This document shows positions 41,612 to 50,203 of a DNA stretch of 64,000 nt, piece by piece. Numbering within the stretch: position 1 is the stretch's first letter; every line of letters begins with the position of its first letter. Origin of the DNA: Streptomyces albogriseolus (lineage in GTDB: Bacteria; Actinomycetota; Actinomycetes; Streptomycetales; Streptomycetaceae); the NCBI GenBank assembly GCA_014650475.1, contig BMVA01000013.1, positions 1 to 64,000 on the forward strand, written 5' to 3'. The notes below the pieces were generated by a model. It was not told the DNA's origin, ran no database searches, and saw nothing but the letters and a program-made list of their open reading frames with translations. Made by a program: the position numbers and the translations under genes.

Positions 41612-41856
41612 TCACAGATGCTTGTGCAGCCGGTCCTGGCTGTCGGTGGGGCGGTCGTCGTGCTGGTGGCCTTCGTGGCCGCTGTGCTGGTCGTGGCCGC
41701 CGCCTCCGTGCATGCCGCGCATCATCAACATCATCAGCGGGCAGGCGGCGAAGACGGCCAGAAGCAGCAGGGTGCTCAGGGGCGCCCCAGCGCGACGAGT
41801 CCCACGACGAGGATCGCCGCGGCGATCGCGTACGGGGCGAAGTTCTTGTGCTGCGT
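41612..41856 (-). pseudogene. DUF2933-type His-rich membrane peptide, broken
   Basis: It reads QHKNFAPYAIAAAILVVGLV, ALG, then after a one-base slip near 41790 APLSTLLLLAVFAACPLMML, MMRGMHGGGGHDQHSGHEGH and ends DRLHKHL. A perfect AGGAGG sits five bases before ACG where ATG is expected, so the start is also lost. The AACPLMMLMM..MHGG core matches the intact gene at 57541. Both lesions are single bases. Confidence 0.75.
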
Positions 41857-41892
41857 GGTGACCTCCTGTGGCGCCCGTTTCCGGACTGTTTG

Positions 41893-41911
41893 GATACCTC
41901 TACTGGGTATC
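41893..41911. promoter_or_regulatory. CsoR-type operator
   Basis: GATACC-TCTACTG-GGTATC is an inverted repeat of the TACC/GGTA kind bound by CsoR/RcnR-family metal sensors. It lies 37 bases upstream of the broken DUF2933 gene. The only csoR in the window (35.2 kb) is a pseudogene. Confidence 0.6.
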
Positions 41912-42155
41912 TGTGAACACTGTCGATGCTGCTCTTGCCTGTGCTGCGGGGGCAGGGGCCGGGCGGGCCTGTATCGGGCCGGGAGTCCCTTTCGTTCAGG
42001 GCCGTTCCGGCCCCGGTCCCCGCCGGGCCTCAGGCAGGCTGGCGACGAGAGGCCGAACGGCGGTGGCGTCGGAGGGGCAGTCGAACGCTCGTAGGGCTTT
42101 CACCGGGAAGCTCCCCCGAGTGGGCAGTGGAAGGCGGGGAGTTGCTGTGGGCTGT

Positions 42156-44672
42156 TCAGCCGTGGGTGGTGCTCGGCGCCACGGGTGTACGTGGCTCGGC
42201 TTCGGCGGGTGAGGCTGGCGCTGCGGGCAGCCGCAGCCGTTTCAGGGCAAGGGCGTTGACCGCGACGATGATGCTGGAGCCGGACATGGACACGGCGGCG
42301 ATCTCGGGGCGCAGGACCAGGCCGAGGGCGGGTTCGAAGACGCCGGCGGCGATGGGCAGGGCGATGGAGTTGTAGCCGATGGCCCAGGCGAGGTTCTGGC
42401 GCATCTTGCGCAGGGTGCCGCGGCCGATGCGCAGGGCGGTGGGGACGTCGAGGGGGTCGGAGCGCATCAGGACGAGGTCGGCGGTCTCGATGGCGACGTC
42501 GGTGCCGGCGCCGATGGCGATGCCGAGGTCGGCCTGGGCCAGGGCGGGCGCGTCGTTGACGCCGTCGCCGACCATGGCGACCTTGCGGCCGCCGGCCTGC
42601 AGTTCGGCGACCTTGGCGGCCTTGTCGCCGGGGAGGACCTCGGCGATCACGGTGTCGATGCCGAGCTGTTCGGCGATGCGGTTGGCGGTGGCCTGGTTGT
42701 CGCCGGTGAGCATGACCACCTCGACGCCGAGGGCGTGCAGTTCGGCCACGGCCTGGGCGGACGTTTCGCGGGGTGCGTCGGCGATGCCGATCAGGCCGGT
42801 GGCGTGTCCGTCGACGGCGGCGATGACGACGGTGCGACCTGTCGTGGCCAACTCCTTTCGGTGCTGGGCCAGTTCGCCCAGGTCGATCTCTTCCCGCTCG
42901 GCCAGGCGGCGGTTGCCGACGACGACGCGGTGACCGTCGACCTCGGCGATCGCGCCATGTCCCGGGACGTTCTCGAAGCCTTCGGCGCGCACCCCGTCCA
43001 CACCCTGCCCATCGGCGTACCGGACGATGGCCTCAGCCAGTGGGTGTTCGGACTCCCGTTCCACCGCGGCAACCAGGCGCAGTAGTTCGCCCTCGGCCAT
43101 GCCGTCGGCGGTGACCACGTCGGTCACCTCGGGTTCGCCCTTGGTCAGGGTGCCGGTCTTGTCCATGACGACGACCTGGATACGGGCGGAGGCCTCCAGG
43201 CCGATGGCGTTCTTGAAAAGGACGCCGCGTTGGGCGCCCAGCCCGGTGCCGACCATGATCGCGGTGGGGGTGGCCAGGCCCAGGGCGTCGGGGCAGGTGA
43301 CGACCACGACCGTGATGGCGAACAGCATGGCGGTGCCGAGTGAGCGGTCGGTGGCCAGCAGCCAGACCGCCAGGGTCGCCGCTCCGCCGAGCAGCGCGAC
43401 GAAGACCAGCCAGAACGCGGCCCGGTCGGCGAGCCGCTGGCCGGGGGCCTTGGAGTTCTGGGCCTGCTGGACGAGCTTGACGATCTGCGCCAGCGCGGTG
43501 TCGGACCCGACCTTGGTGGCGCGGACGCGCAGGGTGCCGTTGGCGTTGATGGTCGCGCCGACGACCTGGGAGCCGGGGGCCTTGTGCACGGGCAGGCTCT
43601 CGCCGGTGACCATCGACTCGTCGACGTCGCTCTCGCCCTCCTCCACGACGCCGTCGACGGCGATCTTCGCGCCGGGGCGGACCAGCAGCAGGTCACCGAC
43701 CACCACTTCGGCGGTGGGTATCTCGACCGGCTCGCCGTCGCGCAGCACGAGCGCCTTGGGCGGGGCGAGGTCGAGCAGGGTGCGGATGGCGTCGTTGGCG
43801 CCGCCGCGGGCGCGCATCTCGAACCAGTGGCCGAGCAGGACGAAGGAGGCGAGCACGGTGGCCGCCTCGTAGAAGACGTCGCCGCCCCCAGTGAGCGTGA
43901 CGATCAGCGAGTACGTCCATCCCGAGCCGACGGCGACCGCGACCAGCACCATCATGTCCAGGGTGCGGGCGCGGAGCGCGCGTACGGCGCCGTCGAAGAA
44001 GATCGTGCACGAGTAGAAGATCACCGGCAGGCTCAGCAGCAGCGCCCACACGTCCTCGCGCAGACCGAACGGGACCGGCACGTCCAGGCCGAAGACGTCC
44101 TCGCCGATCGGCGACCAGATGACGATGGGGATGGAGAAGAGCACGGCGACGAGGAAGCGGTTGCGCATGTCGGCGACCATCTGGGCCATCGACATGCCCT
44201 CGTGCCCGCCGTGGCCCATCACCTCGTGCGGAGAGGGCATCTCCTCCGGTGCGGCGTGCGCCTCGTGCTCGGCGTGGGCGACATGTCCCGCGTGAGCAGC
44301 AGCGGGAGTCGGCGGCTCGGCGACCGCCGTATGCCCCTCATGGCCCACGTGTCCGTCCGCTGCCGCGACATGCGGAGGGTCCGGCTCGGTCATCGGATCG
44401 CAAAGGTGGGCCGGAACGGACTGTCCCGCGCAGTGGTAGCCGCACTCCTCCACCCACTGGCGCAGCTCGGCCAGCGAGGTGAGGTTCGGGTCGAAGACCA
44501 CGTTCGCCGTCTCCGACACCGGATTGACCTCGACCTCCAGCACTCCTGGTCGGCGCCCCAGGACGGAGGCGGCGACGTTCTGCTGGGACGCCCAGCGAAC
44601 CCCGCCCAGTTCGAGCACCGCGGTGCTGCGCTCCTTGCGGTGACCCATCGGATGATCCACGTGATGCTGCAC
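42156..44672 (-). CDS. P1B-type heavy-metal ATPase with CPD motif
   Basis: This 838-aa protein starts at GTG behind GGAGGA. The N-terminal HMA-like fold ([20 protein letters not shown] ... WVEECGYHC) lacks the usual CxxC. A His-rich segment follows ([33 protein letters not shown]). P-type core motifs: [41 protein letters not shown]. The TM6 metal motif is [11 protein letters not shown] (Cys460-Pro461-Asp462), not CPC. It should pump a metal outward, probably copper, but the Asp may change ion or oxidation-state preference. An exact shared palindrome lies 63 bases upstream. Confidence 0.9.
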   Translation of the reverse strand: MQHHVDHPMGHRKERSTAVLELGGVRWASQQNVAASVLGRRPGVLEVEVNPVSETANVVFDPNLTSLAELRQWVEECGYHCAGQSVPAHLCDPMTEPDPPHVAAADGHVGHEGHTAVAEPPTPAAAHAGHVAHAEHEAHAAPEEMPSPHEVMGHGGHEGMSMAQMVADMRNRFLVAVLFSIPIVIWSPIGEDVFGLDVPVPFGLREDVWALLLSLPVIFYSCTIFFDGAVRALRARTLDMMVLVAVAVGSGWTYSLIVTLTGGGDVFYEAATVLASFVLLGHWFEMRARGGANDAIRTLLDLAPPKALVLRDGEPVEIPTAEVVVGDLLLVRPGAKIAVDGVVEEGESDVDESMVTGESLPVHKAPGSQVVGATINANGTLRVRATKVGSDTALAQIVKLVQQAQNSKAPGQRLADRAAFWLVFVALLGGAATLAVWLLATDRSLGTAMLFAITVVVVTCPDALGLATPTAIMVGTGLGAQRGVLFKNAIGLEASARIQVVVMDKTGTLTKGEPEVTDVVTADGMAEGELLRLVAAVERESEHPLAEAIVRYADGQGVDGVRAEGFENVPGHGAIAEVDGHRVVVGNRRLAEREEIDLGELAQHRKELATTGRTVVIAAVDGHATGLIGIADAPRETSAQAVAELHALGVEVVMLTGDNQATANRIAEQLGIDTVIAEVLPGDKAAKVAELQAGGRKVAMVGDGVNDAPALAQADLGIAIGAGTDVAIETADLVLMRSDPLDVPTALRIGRGTLRKMRQNLAWAIGYNSIALPIAAGVFEPALGLVLRPEIAAVSMSGSSIIVAVNALALKRLRLPAAPASPAEAEPRTPVAPSTTHG

Positions 44673-44735
44673 GGGTTGTCCTCCTTCGGGTGACGGGTGT
44701 GCGTACCGAGCACCGACCGCGACCCTCGCCCTCAA

Positions 44736-44750
44736 ACTAATGGTTTTAGT
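44736..44750. promoter_or_regulatory. shared palindrome, site 2
   Basis: ACTAA-TGGTT-TTAGT lies between the divergently placed ATPase start (44672, minus) and the cytochrome b unit end. It is positioned as the ATPase promoter or operator. Confidence 0.65.
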
Positions 44751-44785
44751 ATTCCTGTGCGAGCGCGTGAGTGCGGGTAGTCCCG

Positions 44786-45052
44786 CTATCTGCGCCGCAC
44801 GCCCGCGGGGCGGCGGCCCCGGTGCGTACGGAGCCGGTGCGGCATCCGGGGCGGGCCGGTGAGTGCGGTCAGGATCCGGGCGGCCTGGACCGTGGACGCG
44901 ACGAGCACAAGGGCGCTGACCGCCACGAGGATGCCGGTGCCTGGACTGGGCTCGGCGCGCAGGCCCAGGTAGAGGGCGCCCATCGCGAGCACGGCGAGGG
45001 TGAGCAGGGCCCAGAACCAGCGCCGGGCGCGCCGCGGGTTGAAGGCGTACAT
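44786..45052 (-). CDS. small two-TM protein coupled to cytochrome b
   Basis: This 88-aa protein begins [20 protein letters not shown] and has TM helices at about 12-30 and 40-60 ([20 protein letters not shown]), then a basic tail. TGATG overlaps the cytochrome b stop. It could be a small subunit of the same complex; no known family. Confidence 0.65.
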   Translation of the reverse strand: MYAFNPRRARRWFWALLTLAVLAMGALYLGLRAEPSPGTGILVAVSALVLVASTVQAARILTALTGPPRMPHRLRTHRGRRPAGVRRR

Positions 45053-46146
45053 CAGTGCCCCTTGGGGTTGTTGACCCACACGTTGATGGTGATGGCGGCC
45101 AGCGTGAGGAGCAGGACGACAGCGATGGCCATCGCCGTCTTCCGCTCCCGCCAGAGGCGCTTCGGGCCGCGGTCGAGGAAGGGGACCAGGAAGATCAGTC
45201 CGAAGACACCCGCGATGACGTAGGCGATCGAGGCGACACCGAACCACTCCTCCAGGGGGAAGAACCACCAGAACATCCACAGTGGCCGGGTGATCTCGAT
45301 GCCCTCGACCGGGGTCGGACCGAGTACCGGCGGCAGCACCACGGCCAGGATCGACAGCACGCCCAGCAACGCGAGGCCGAACGCGGCCACCCGCTTCAGA
45401 TGCGCGGTGAAGGGCTCGGGGACCTCCTCCTCCGGCTTCGGGATTGCCGGGTGCGGGGAGATCTTGTGCCGCTTGACGAGCAGCGCGTGCCAGACGAACA
45501 GCAGCACGATCAGGCCAGGGACGATGACCGCGTGCGCGACGTACAGGCGCAGCACGATGGACACCCGGTCGGTGAGTTCGGGGGTGAACCAGATGCCGAC
45601 GCCGCCCAGGAGCTTGGCGACGTCGAGGTTGTGCACCAGCGCCTCGTATCCCTCCTGGTCCCACTTGATGACGGTGCCGGTGAAGATCGCGAGGAAGGTG
45701 AGCAGGAACATGGCGCTGCCGATGATCCAGTTGCCCTCGCGCGGCTTCTTGAAGGAGGCGTGGAAGAACACGCGCAGCAGGTGCAGCAGGGCGAGGACGA
45801 ACATCGCCTGTGCCGCCCAGTAGTGCAGGCCGCGGGCGAAGCCGCCCAGCCAGACATCGGTGACCAGGTCGCGGACGGACTGGTTGGCGTCCTCCGCGGT
45901 CGGTGAGTAGAACTGCGCCATGTAGATCCCGGTGACCAGCAGCGTCACGAAGGACACGGCGGTCAGTCCGCCCAGGCTCCAGGTCAGGTTGTTGGCGTGC
46001 TCGGGCACCGGATAGGCAAGCGCCTTGATGCCCATGCGCTCGTCGACCGCGTCGACGGCCCGCCGGAACCGGCCAGGACGGGCGGACTGGGGTGCGGCGG
46101 TCTCCTGGCCGGCGGCGGCAGCGCGCTCGGGGCGGTGCGTGCTCAT
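45052..46146 (-). CDS. bc-type cytochrome b
   Basis: This 364-aa protein starts at ATG overlapping the upstream stop. Two b-heme His pairs are present: [20 protein letters not shown] and [20 protein letters not shown]. Further motifs: [38 protein letters not shown] and [19 protein letters not shown] in the subunit-IV-like part. It should oxidise menaquinol in the membrane. No Rieske or c-type subunit gene is adjacent, unlike qcrCAB, so the electron acceptor is unclear. The partners are a Cys-free exported protein upstream and a small TM protein downstream. Confidence 0.88.
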   Translation of the reverse strand: MSTHRPERAAAAGQETAAPQSARPGRFRRAVDAVDERMGIKALAYPVPEHANNLTWSLGGLTAVSFVTLLVTGIYMAQFYSPTAEDANQSVRDLVTDVWLGGFARGLHYWAAQAMFVLALLHLLRVFFHASFKKPREGNWIIGSAMFLLTFLAIFTGTVIKWDQEGYEALVHNLDVAKLLGGVGIWFTPELTDRVSIVLRLYVAHAVIVPGLIVLLFVWHALLVKRHKISPHPAIPKPEEEVPEPFTAHLKRVAAFGLALLGVLSILAVVLPPVLGPTPVEGIEITRPLWMFWWFFPLEEWFGVASIAYVIAGVFGLIFLVPFLDRGPKRLWRERKTAMAIAVVLLLTLAAITINVWVNNPKGH

Positions 46147-46724
46147 GACGCCTCCCGGTGCCCGCGGTCGCGGTGTTCCAGTTCGCGGAGGGTGTGCGGC
46201 GGGCGCAGCCGGTACGACAGCCACAGGCCGCCGCCGATCGCCGCGGCCCCCAGACCCAGCAATACGGCGCCGCCGCCGTCGGAGATGCCGCGCTCGGGCC
46301 GGAACTCGTCGAGGACGACGCTGGTGCCGGTCTCGTCACCGGTCGCGGGGCGGCCGGCCTCGGGTGCGGAGGGCAGCTTGCCGCCGAGCGAGTCCAGCAG
46401 CAGTCCCTTCACCTGACGGCTGACGGCGGCGCTGTAGCCCGGCTCCTCCACCAGCTCCTGCGCCTCGCGGACCTTGGACAGCTGGACGCCCTCCTTGTCC
46501 GGGGCCATCAGGGCGTCCTCGATGCGCTCGGCCACCTGGTCCTCGTCGGCACCGTTGGCGACCAGGGCGATGGCCTGCTCGGTGAGCACGGCCGACTCGG
46601 CGCTCTCTTCCTCGTCCGCCCAGGCCATACCGGGCACACCGACGGGGATCAGCAGGGCGGCCGCGACGACCGCCCCTGACAGGAACACACGCGGCCCTCG
46701 CCGGAGGGCTGGACGTCTACGCAT
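46143..46724 (-). CDS. exported membrane-anchored protein upstream of cytochrome b
   Basis: This 193-aa protein has a signal peptide (about 1-36, ending MAWA). The acidic helical extracellular domain contains ALVANGADEDQVAERIEDAL, VQLSKVREAQELVEEPGYSA and VSRQVKGLLLDSLGG. A C-terminal TM (AVLLGLGAAAIGGGLWLSYR) leads to a short basic tail. It contains no Cys, so it is not a cytochrome c. ATGA coupling to cytochrome b argues for a shared complex. Confidence 0.7.
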   Translation of the reverse strand: MRRRPALRRGPRVFLSGAVVAAALLIPVGVPGMAWADEEESAESAVLTEQAIALVANGADEDQVAERIEDALMAPDKEGVQLSKVREAQELVEEPGYSAAVSRQVKGLLLDSLGGKLPSAPEAGRPATGDETGTSVVLDEFRPERGISDGGGAVLLGLGAAAIGGGLWLSYRLRPPHTLRELEHRDRGHREAS

Positions 46725-46827
46725 GGCAGTCAGCCTCGCTCATGACGCGTTTCCGCGCCCCTTGAGGAATGACGGGTCCGCGGGCCCGCCTGCGCCCGCG
46801 GTCGGGAGCGGGAGTTGTCCGCTCGGT

Positions 46828-47118
46828 TCAGTGCTTGGTGAGATCGGCACCGGTGGAGTGCAGCACCCGTAGCCGGCGCTGGTACTCCTCCTCGTCGATC
46901 TCGCCGCGTGCGAACCGCTCGGCGAGCAGTTGCTGGGCGGAGGGCGGTGTCGGCGGCGCCCCAGGGGTGACGTCGTGCGGGCCGCCGGGGGCCGGTCGGC
47001 TGAGGGCGCGGAAGAGCAGGACGAAGGCCGTAATGATCAGGCCCCAGAAGACGATCATGCCGAGGGACATCCCGAACCATCCCCAGCCGCTCATGTTGCC
47101 GTCGTACCAGAACATCAT
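46828..47118 (-). CDS. SHOCT-domain membrane protein
   Basis: This 96-aa protein has one TM (WFGMSLGMIVFWGLIITAFV), a Pro-rich linker, and a clear SHOCT motif LLAERFARGEIDEEEYQRRL. A Met/Trp-rich start (MMFWYDGNMSGWGWFGM) might bind metal. It is divergent from the cupredoxin-ATPase; the shared palindrome at 47199 lies between them. Other copper loci in actinomycetes carry similar short proteins. Confidence 0.8.
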   Translation of the reverse strand: MMFWYDGNMSGWGWFGMSLGMIVFWGLIITAFVLLFRALSRPAPGGPHDVTPGAPPTPPSAQQLLAERFARGEIDEEEYQRRLRVLHSTGADLTKH

Positions 47119-47198
47119 GGTGATCCCTTCAAGGATCTGAGGGGCGAACTCGGATGGCAGCCACCCTCTGAAGGGCGGTTTACAGCCACCGTCCTCTC

Positions 47199-47213
47199 AC
47201 TAAGGGATTTAGT
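47199..47213. promoter_or_regulatory. shared palindrome, site 3
   Basis: ACTAA-GGGAT-TTAGT lies in the 202-base gap between the divergent SHOCT gene and the cupredoxin-ATPase gene, so it can control both. Confidence 0.65.
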
Positions 47214-47320
47214 GCATGGGCCGGGTGGCCCTATGCCCGGGGACGGTGGGCCCCTACAGGGTGGGGGTACACGGGGACGACAGTGGATCTCGTAGCGCCC
47301 ACAGGGTGAAGGAGTCCGCC

Positions 47321-50167
47321 ATGAACGTGGCCGACCTGGTCGTGATCGCCGTCTCCGTCATCGCCGTCGCCGCGATGGGCTGGTTCTTCTTCGGGCCGCG
47401 CCGGGCGCGGGCGGCAGAGCTCGCCCATGGTGTGCAGCGCGTCGAAGTGACCGTGCGCGGGGGCTACAGCCCCGACGTGATCCGGCTGCGGCAGGGGGTT
47501 CCGGCCGAGCTGGTCTTCGACCGGCAGGAATCCGGGGAGTGCACGAACCGGGTGGTCTTCCCGGAGCTGCGCGTGAGCGCCGCGTTGCCGGCCCACGCAC
47601 GCACGACGGTGCGGCTGAACCCGGCGGAGGCCGGGTCGTACGCCTTCGCGTGCGGGATGAACATGATCCACGGCACGGTGCTGGTCGAACCCGGCGACGG
47701 CTCGGGTGTGAACGGCGCGGCTCCACCCGGTGACGAGGACCGGGTGGTGGGCACGCACGCCCCCTTCGCCGGCCCGAGCGAGGGACAGGCGGCCGAGGCG
47801 GAAGCGGCCGAGGCGGCCGAGCGGCGTGCGGAGATCCGGGATCTGAGCCGTCGCGTGGCCTTCGGCGCCGTACTGACCGCGCCGGTGCTGTTCGCGGTGA
47901 TGGCCGAGTCCCTCTTCAACGCGGACTGGGTGCCCGGCTGGATGCTCAACAACTGGCTGCAACTGGCGCTGATCACTCCCGTGATGTTCTACACGGGATG
48001 GCCGATCCACCGCACCGGCTGGCTGACCCTGGCACACCGCTCCGCGGACATGAACTCGCTGATCACCCTGGGCACGGTGGCGGCCTATGGTTACAGCCTG
48101 CTGGTCACCCTCGCTCCGACCGCGCTGCCGGAGGACGTGCGCGAGGTGTACTTCGAGGCCGTCGGGGTGATCCTGACGCTGATCCTGCTGGGCCGGCTGC
48201 TGGAGGCAAGGGCCAAGGCCGGCACCGGCGAGGCGATCCGCGCCCTGCTGGGGCTGCAGGCCCGTACCGCCCGCGTCGTCCGCGACGGCGTCGAGACCGA
48301 GATCCCGGTGGAGGACGTGGCCGTCGGCGACGAGGTCGTCGTCCGGCCCGGCGAGAAGATCCCGGTGGACGCCGAGGTGATCTCCGGGTCCTCCGCGGTG
48401 GACGAGTCGATGGTGACCGGAGAGCCCATGCCCGTGACCAAGCGGGCCGGGGACACGGTCATCGGCGCGACCGTCAACGGCACCGGATCACTTCGGGTGC
48501 GGGCGGCCAAGGTCGGGGCCGACACCATGCTGGCCCAGATCATCCGGCTGGTGCGGCAGGCGCAGGCCTCCAAGGCGCCGATCCAGCGGCTGGCCGACGC
48601 CACCTCGGCGTACTTCGTGCCCGCCGTGATCGCTATCGCGATCGGCACCTTCGCGCTCTGGTACGTCGTGGGCCCGGCTCCGGCGCTGACCCTGGCGCTC
48701 GTGTCGGCCGTCGCCGTACTGATCATCGCCTGCCCGTGCGCACTGGGCCTTGCCACCCCGATGTCCATCATGGTCGGCACCGGCAAGGGCGCCCGCGCGG
48801 GCATCCTGATCCGCTCGGCCGAGGCCCTGGAGACCGCGCACAAGCTGGACACGGTCGTCCTGGACAAGACCGGCACGATCACCGCGGGAACGCCCGTCCT
48901 CACCGACATCCGCCCGGTCGGCGATGTGGAGCCCGACCGCCTGCTGGTCTTGGTCGCCGGGGCCGAACGCGACAGCGAGCACCCTCTGGCCGCCGCCATC
49001 GCCGCCGGGGCGCGTGAGCAGGGGCTGGAGGTGCCGACCGCGACCGGTTTCGACTCGGTGACCGGCAAGGGCGTGCAGGCCACGGTCGACGGGCACGCGG
49101 TGCTGGTCGGCGCGGCGCGGCTGCTCGCCGATGTCGGGATCGACACCGCCGAACTGGCCTCGGCCGCAGCTGAGTTGTCCGCGCAGGGCAAGACGCCGGT
49201 GATGGCGGCGGTCGACGGCCGGCCCGCCGGAGTGCTCGCGGTCGCCGACACCGTCAAGGAGGACTCGGCAGCGGCCATCACCGCCCTGCACGAGATGGGC
49301 GTACAGGTGGTCATGCTCACCGGCGACAACCGGCGCACGGCCGCCGCGATCGCCGCCGAGGTCGGCATCGAGCGCGCGCTCGCCGAGGTTCTGCCCGAGC
49401 ACAAGGCCGACGCCATACGGGGGCTGCAGGCCGAGGGACGCCGGGTGGGCATGGTCGGCGACGGCATCAACGACGCCCCCGCACTGGCCGCCGCCGACGT
49501 GGGCTTCGCCATCGGCACCGGCACGGACGTCGCCATCGAGGCCGCCGACGTCACCCTCATCTCCGGCTCTCTGTCCGGCGTGGTCACCGCGATCCGGCTG
49601 TCGCGGGCGACCATGCGCAACATCCGGCAAAACCTGTTCTTCGCCCTGGTCTACAACGCCGTGGGCGTGCCCGTCGCCGCCGGGGCCCTCTACCCGTGGC
49701 TCGGCCTGCGGCTCAGCCCGATCATCGCCGCCGCCGCGATGGCCCTGTCCTCCCTGTCCGTGGTCACCAACGCCAACCGGCTGCGCCGCTGGCGCTCCGC
49801 GCCGTTGCCCAGCGCCGCCCCTGCCGCGGTCCAGCCGCGGGTGGAGGTACCCGAGGACCGTGACATCCGGCCCGGTACGACACCCGACCGCGCCGCTCAG
49901 CCCGACACGGCCATGGAGCGACCTGACCCAACCACGGAGACCGATATGAGCATCTTCAAGCGCCACGCTCGCCACAGCCACGATGCCCCGGCCGAGACCG
50001 AGACCGAAACCGCGACAGTCACCGACCCGGTCTGTGGCATGCAGATCACCCCGGACGCCGCTGCCGAACAGCGCGAAGTGGACGGCCATACCTACTACTT
50101 CTGCTCCCGGCAGTGCGTCACCGACTTCGACGCCGACCCCGCCCGCTACATCCGCGCCGGAGCGTAG
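47321..50167 (+). CDS. copA: cupredoxin-P1B copper ATPase-YHS fusion
   Basis: This 948-aa protein starts at ATG with AAGGAG seven bases upstream. An N-terminal TM (about 3-22) is followed by a cupredoxin-like domain (about 30-125) with Cys74, Cys111 and CGMNMIHG (Met113, Met115, His117) as possible copper ligands. The P1B core has [31 protein letters not shown] (Cys471-Pro-Cys473), [10 protein letters not shown] (Asp515), SEHPLAAA and [13 protein letters not shown]. The C-terminal YHS domain has Cys905 (DPVCGM), Cys928 and Cys932 (YYFCSRQC). It is predicted to export Cu(I), with copper-binding modules at both ends. It is followed after 36 bases by ftsH. Confidence 0.92.
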   Translation: MNVADLVVIAVSVIAVAAMGWFFFGPRRARAAELAHGVQRVEVTVRGGYSPDVIRLRQGVPAELVFDRQESGECTNRVVFPELRVSAALPAHARTTVRLNPAEAGSYAFACGMNMIHGTVLVEPGDGSGVNGAAPPGDEDRVVGTHAPFAGPSEGQAAEAEAAEAAERRAEIRDLSRRVAFGAVLTAPVLFAVMAESLFNADWVPGWMLNNWLQLALITPVMFYTGWPIHRTGWLTLAHRSADMNSLITLGTVAAYGYSLLVTLAPTALPEDVREVYFEAVGVILTLILLGRLLEARAKAGTGEAIRALLGLQARTARVVRDGVETEIPVEDVAVGDEVVVRPGEKIPVDAEVISGSSAVDESMVTGEPMPVTKRAGDTVIGATVNGTGSLRVRAAKVGADTMLAQIIRLVRQAQASKAPIQRLADATSAYFVPAVIAIAIGTFALWYVVGPAPALTLALVSAVAVLIIACPCALGLATPMSIMVGTGKGARAGILIRSAEALETAHKLDTVVLDKTGTITAGTPVLTDIRPVGDVEPDRLLVLVAGAERDSEHPLAAAIAAGAREQGLEVPTATGFDSVTGKGVQATVDGHAVLVGAARLLADVGIDTAELASAAAELSAQGKTPVMAAVDGRPAGVLAVADTVKEDSAAAITALHEMGVQVVMLTGDNRRTAAAIAAEVGIERALAEVLPEHKADAIRGLQAEGRRVGMVGDGINDAPALAAADVGFAIGTGTDVAIEAADVTLISGSLSGVVTAIRLSRATMRNIRQNLFFALVYNAVGVPVAAGALYPWLGLRLSPIIAAAAMALSSLSVVTNANRLRRWRSAPLPSAAPAAVQPRVEVPEDRDIRPGTTPDRAAQPDTAMERPDPTTETDMSIFKRHARHSHDAPAETETETATVTDPVCGMQITPDAAAEQREVDGHTYYFCSRQCVTDFDADPARYIRAGA
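49946..50167 (+). CDS. possible internal start giving a free YHS protein
   Basis: An in-frame ATG with GGAG six bases upstream lies at the junction between the ATPase tail and the YHS domain. Translation from it would give 73 aa: [20 protein letters not shown], then the complete DPVCGM...[11 protein letters not shown] module. A free metal-binding chaperone made from a copA gene has precedent in E. coli CopA(Z), which uses frameshifting. Here it would be internal initiation; alternatively this simply marks an old gene fusion. Confidence 0.4.
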   Translation: MSIFKRHARHSHDAPAETETETATVTDPVCGMQITPDAAAEQREVDGHTYYFCSRQCVTDFDADPARYIRAGA

Positions 50168-50203
50168 CCGCGTCCCGTCGCCCGAGACCGTACGGAGTCC
50201 GCC

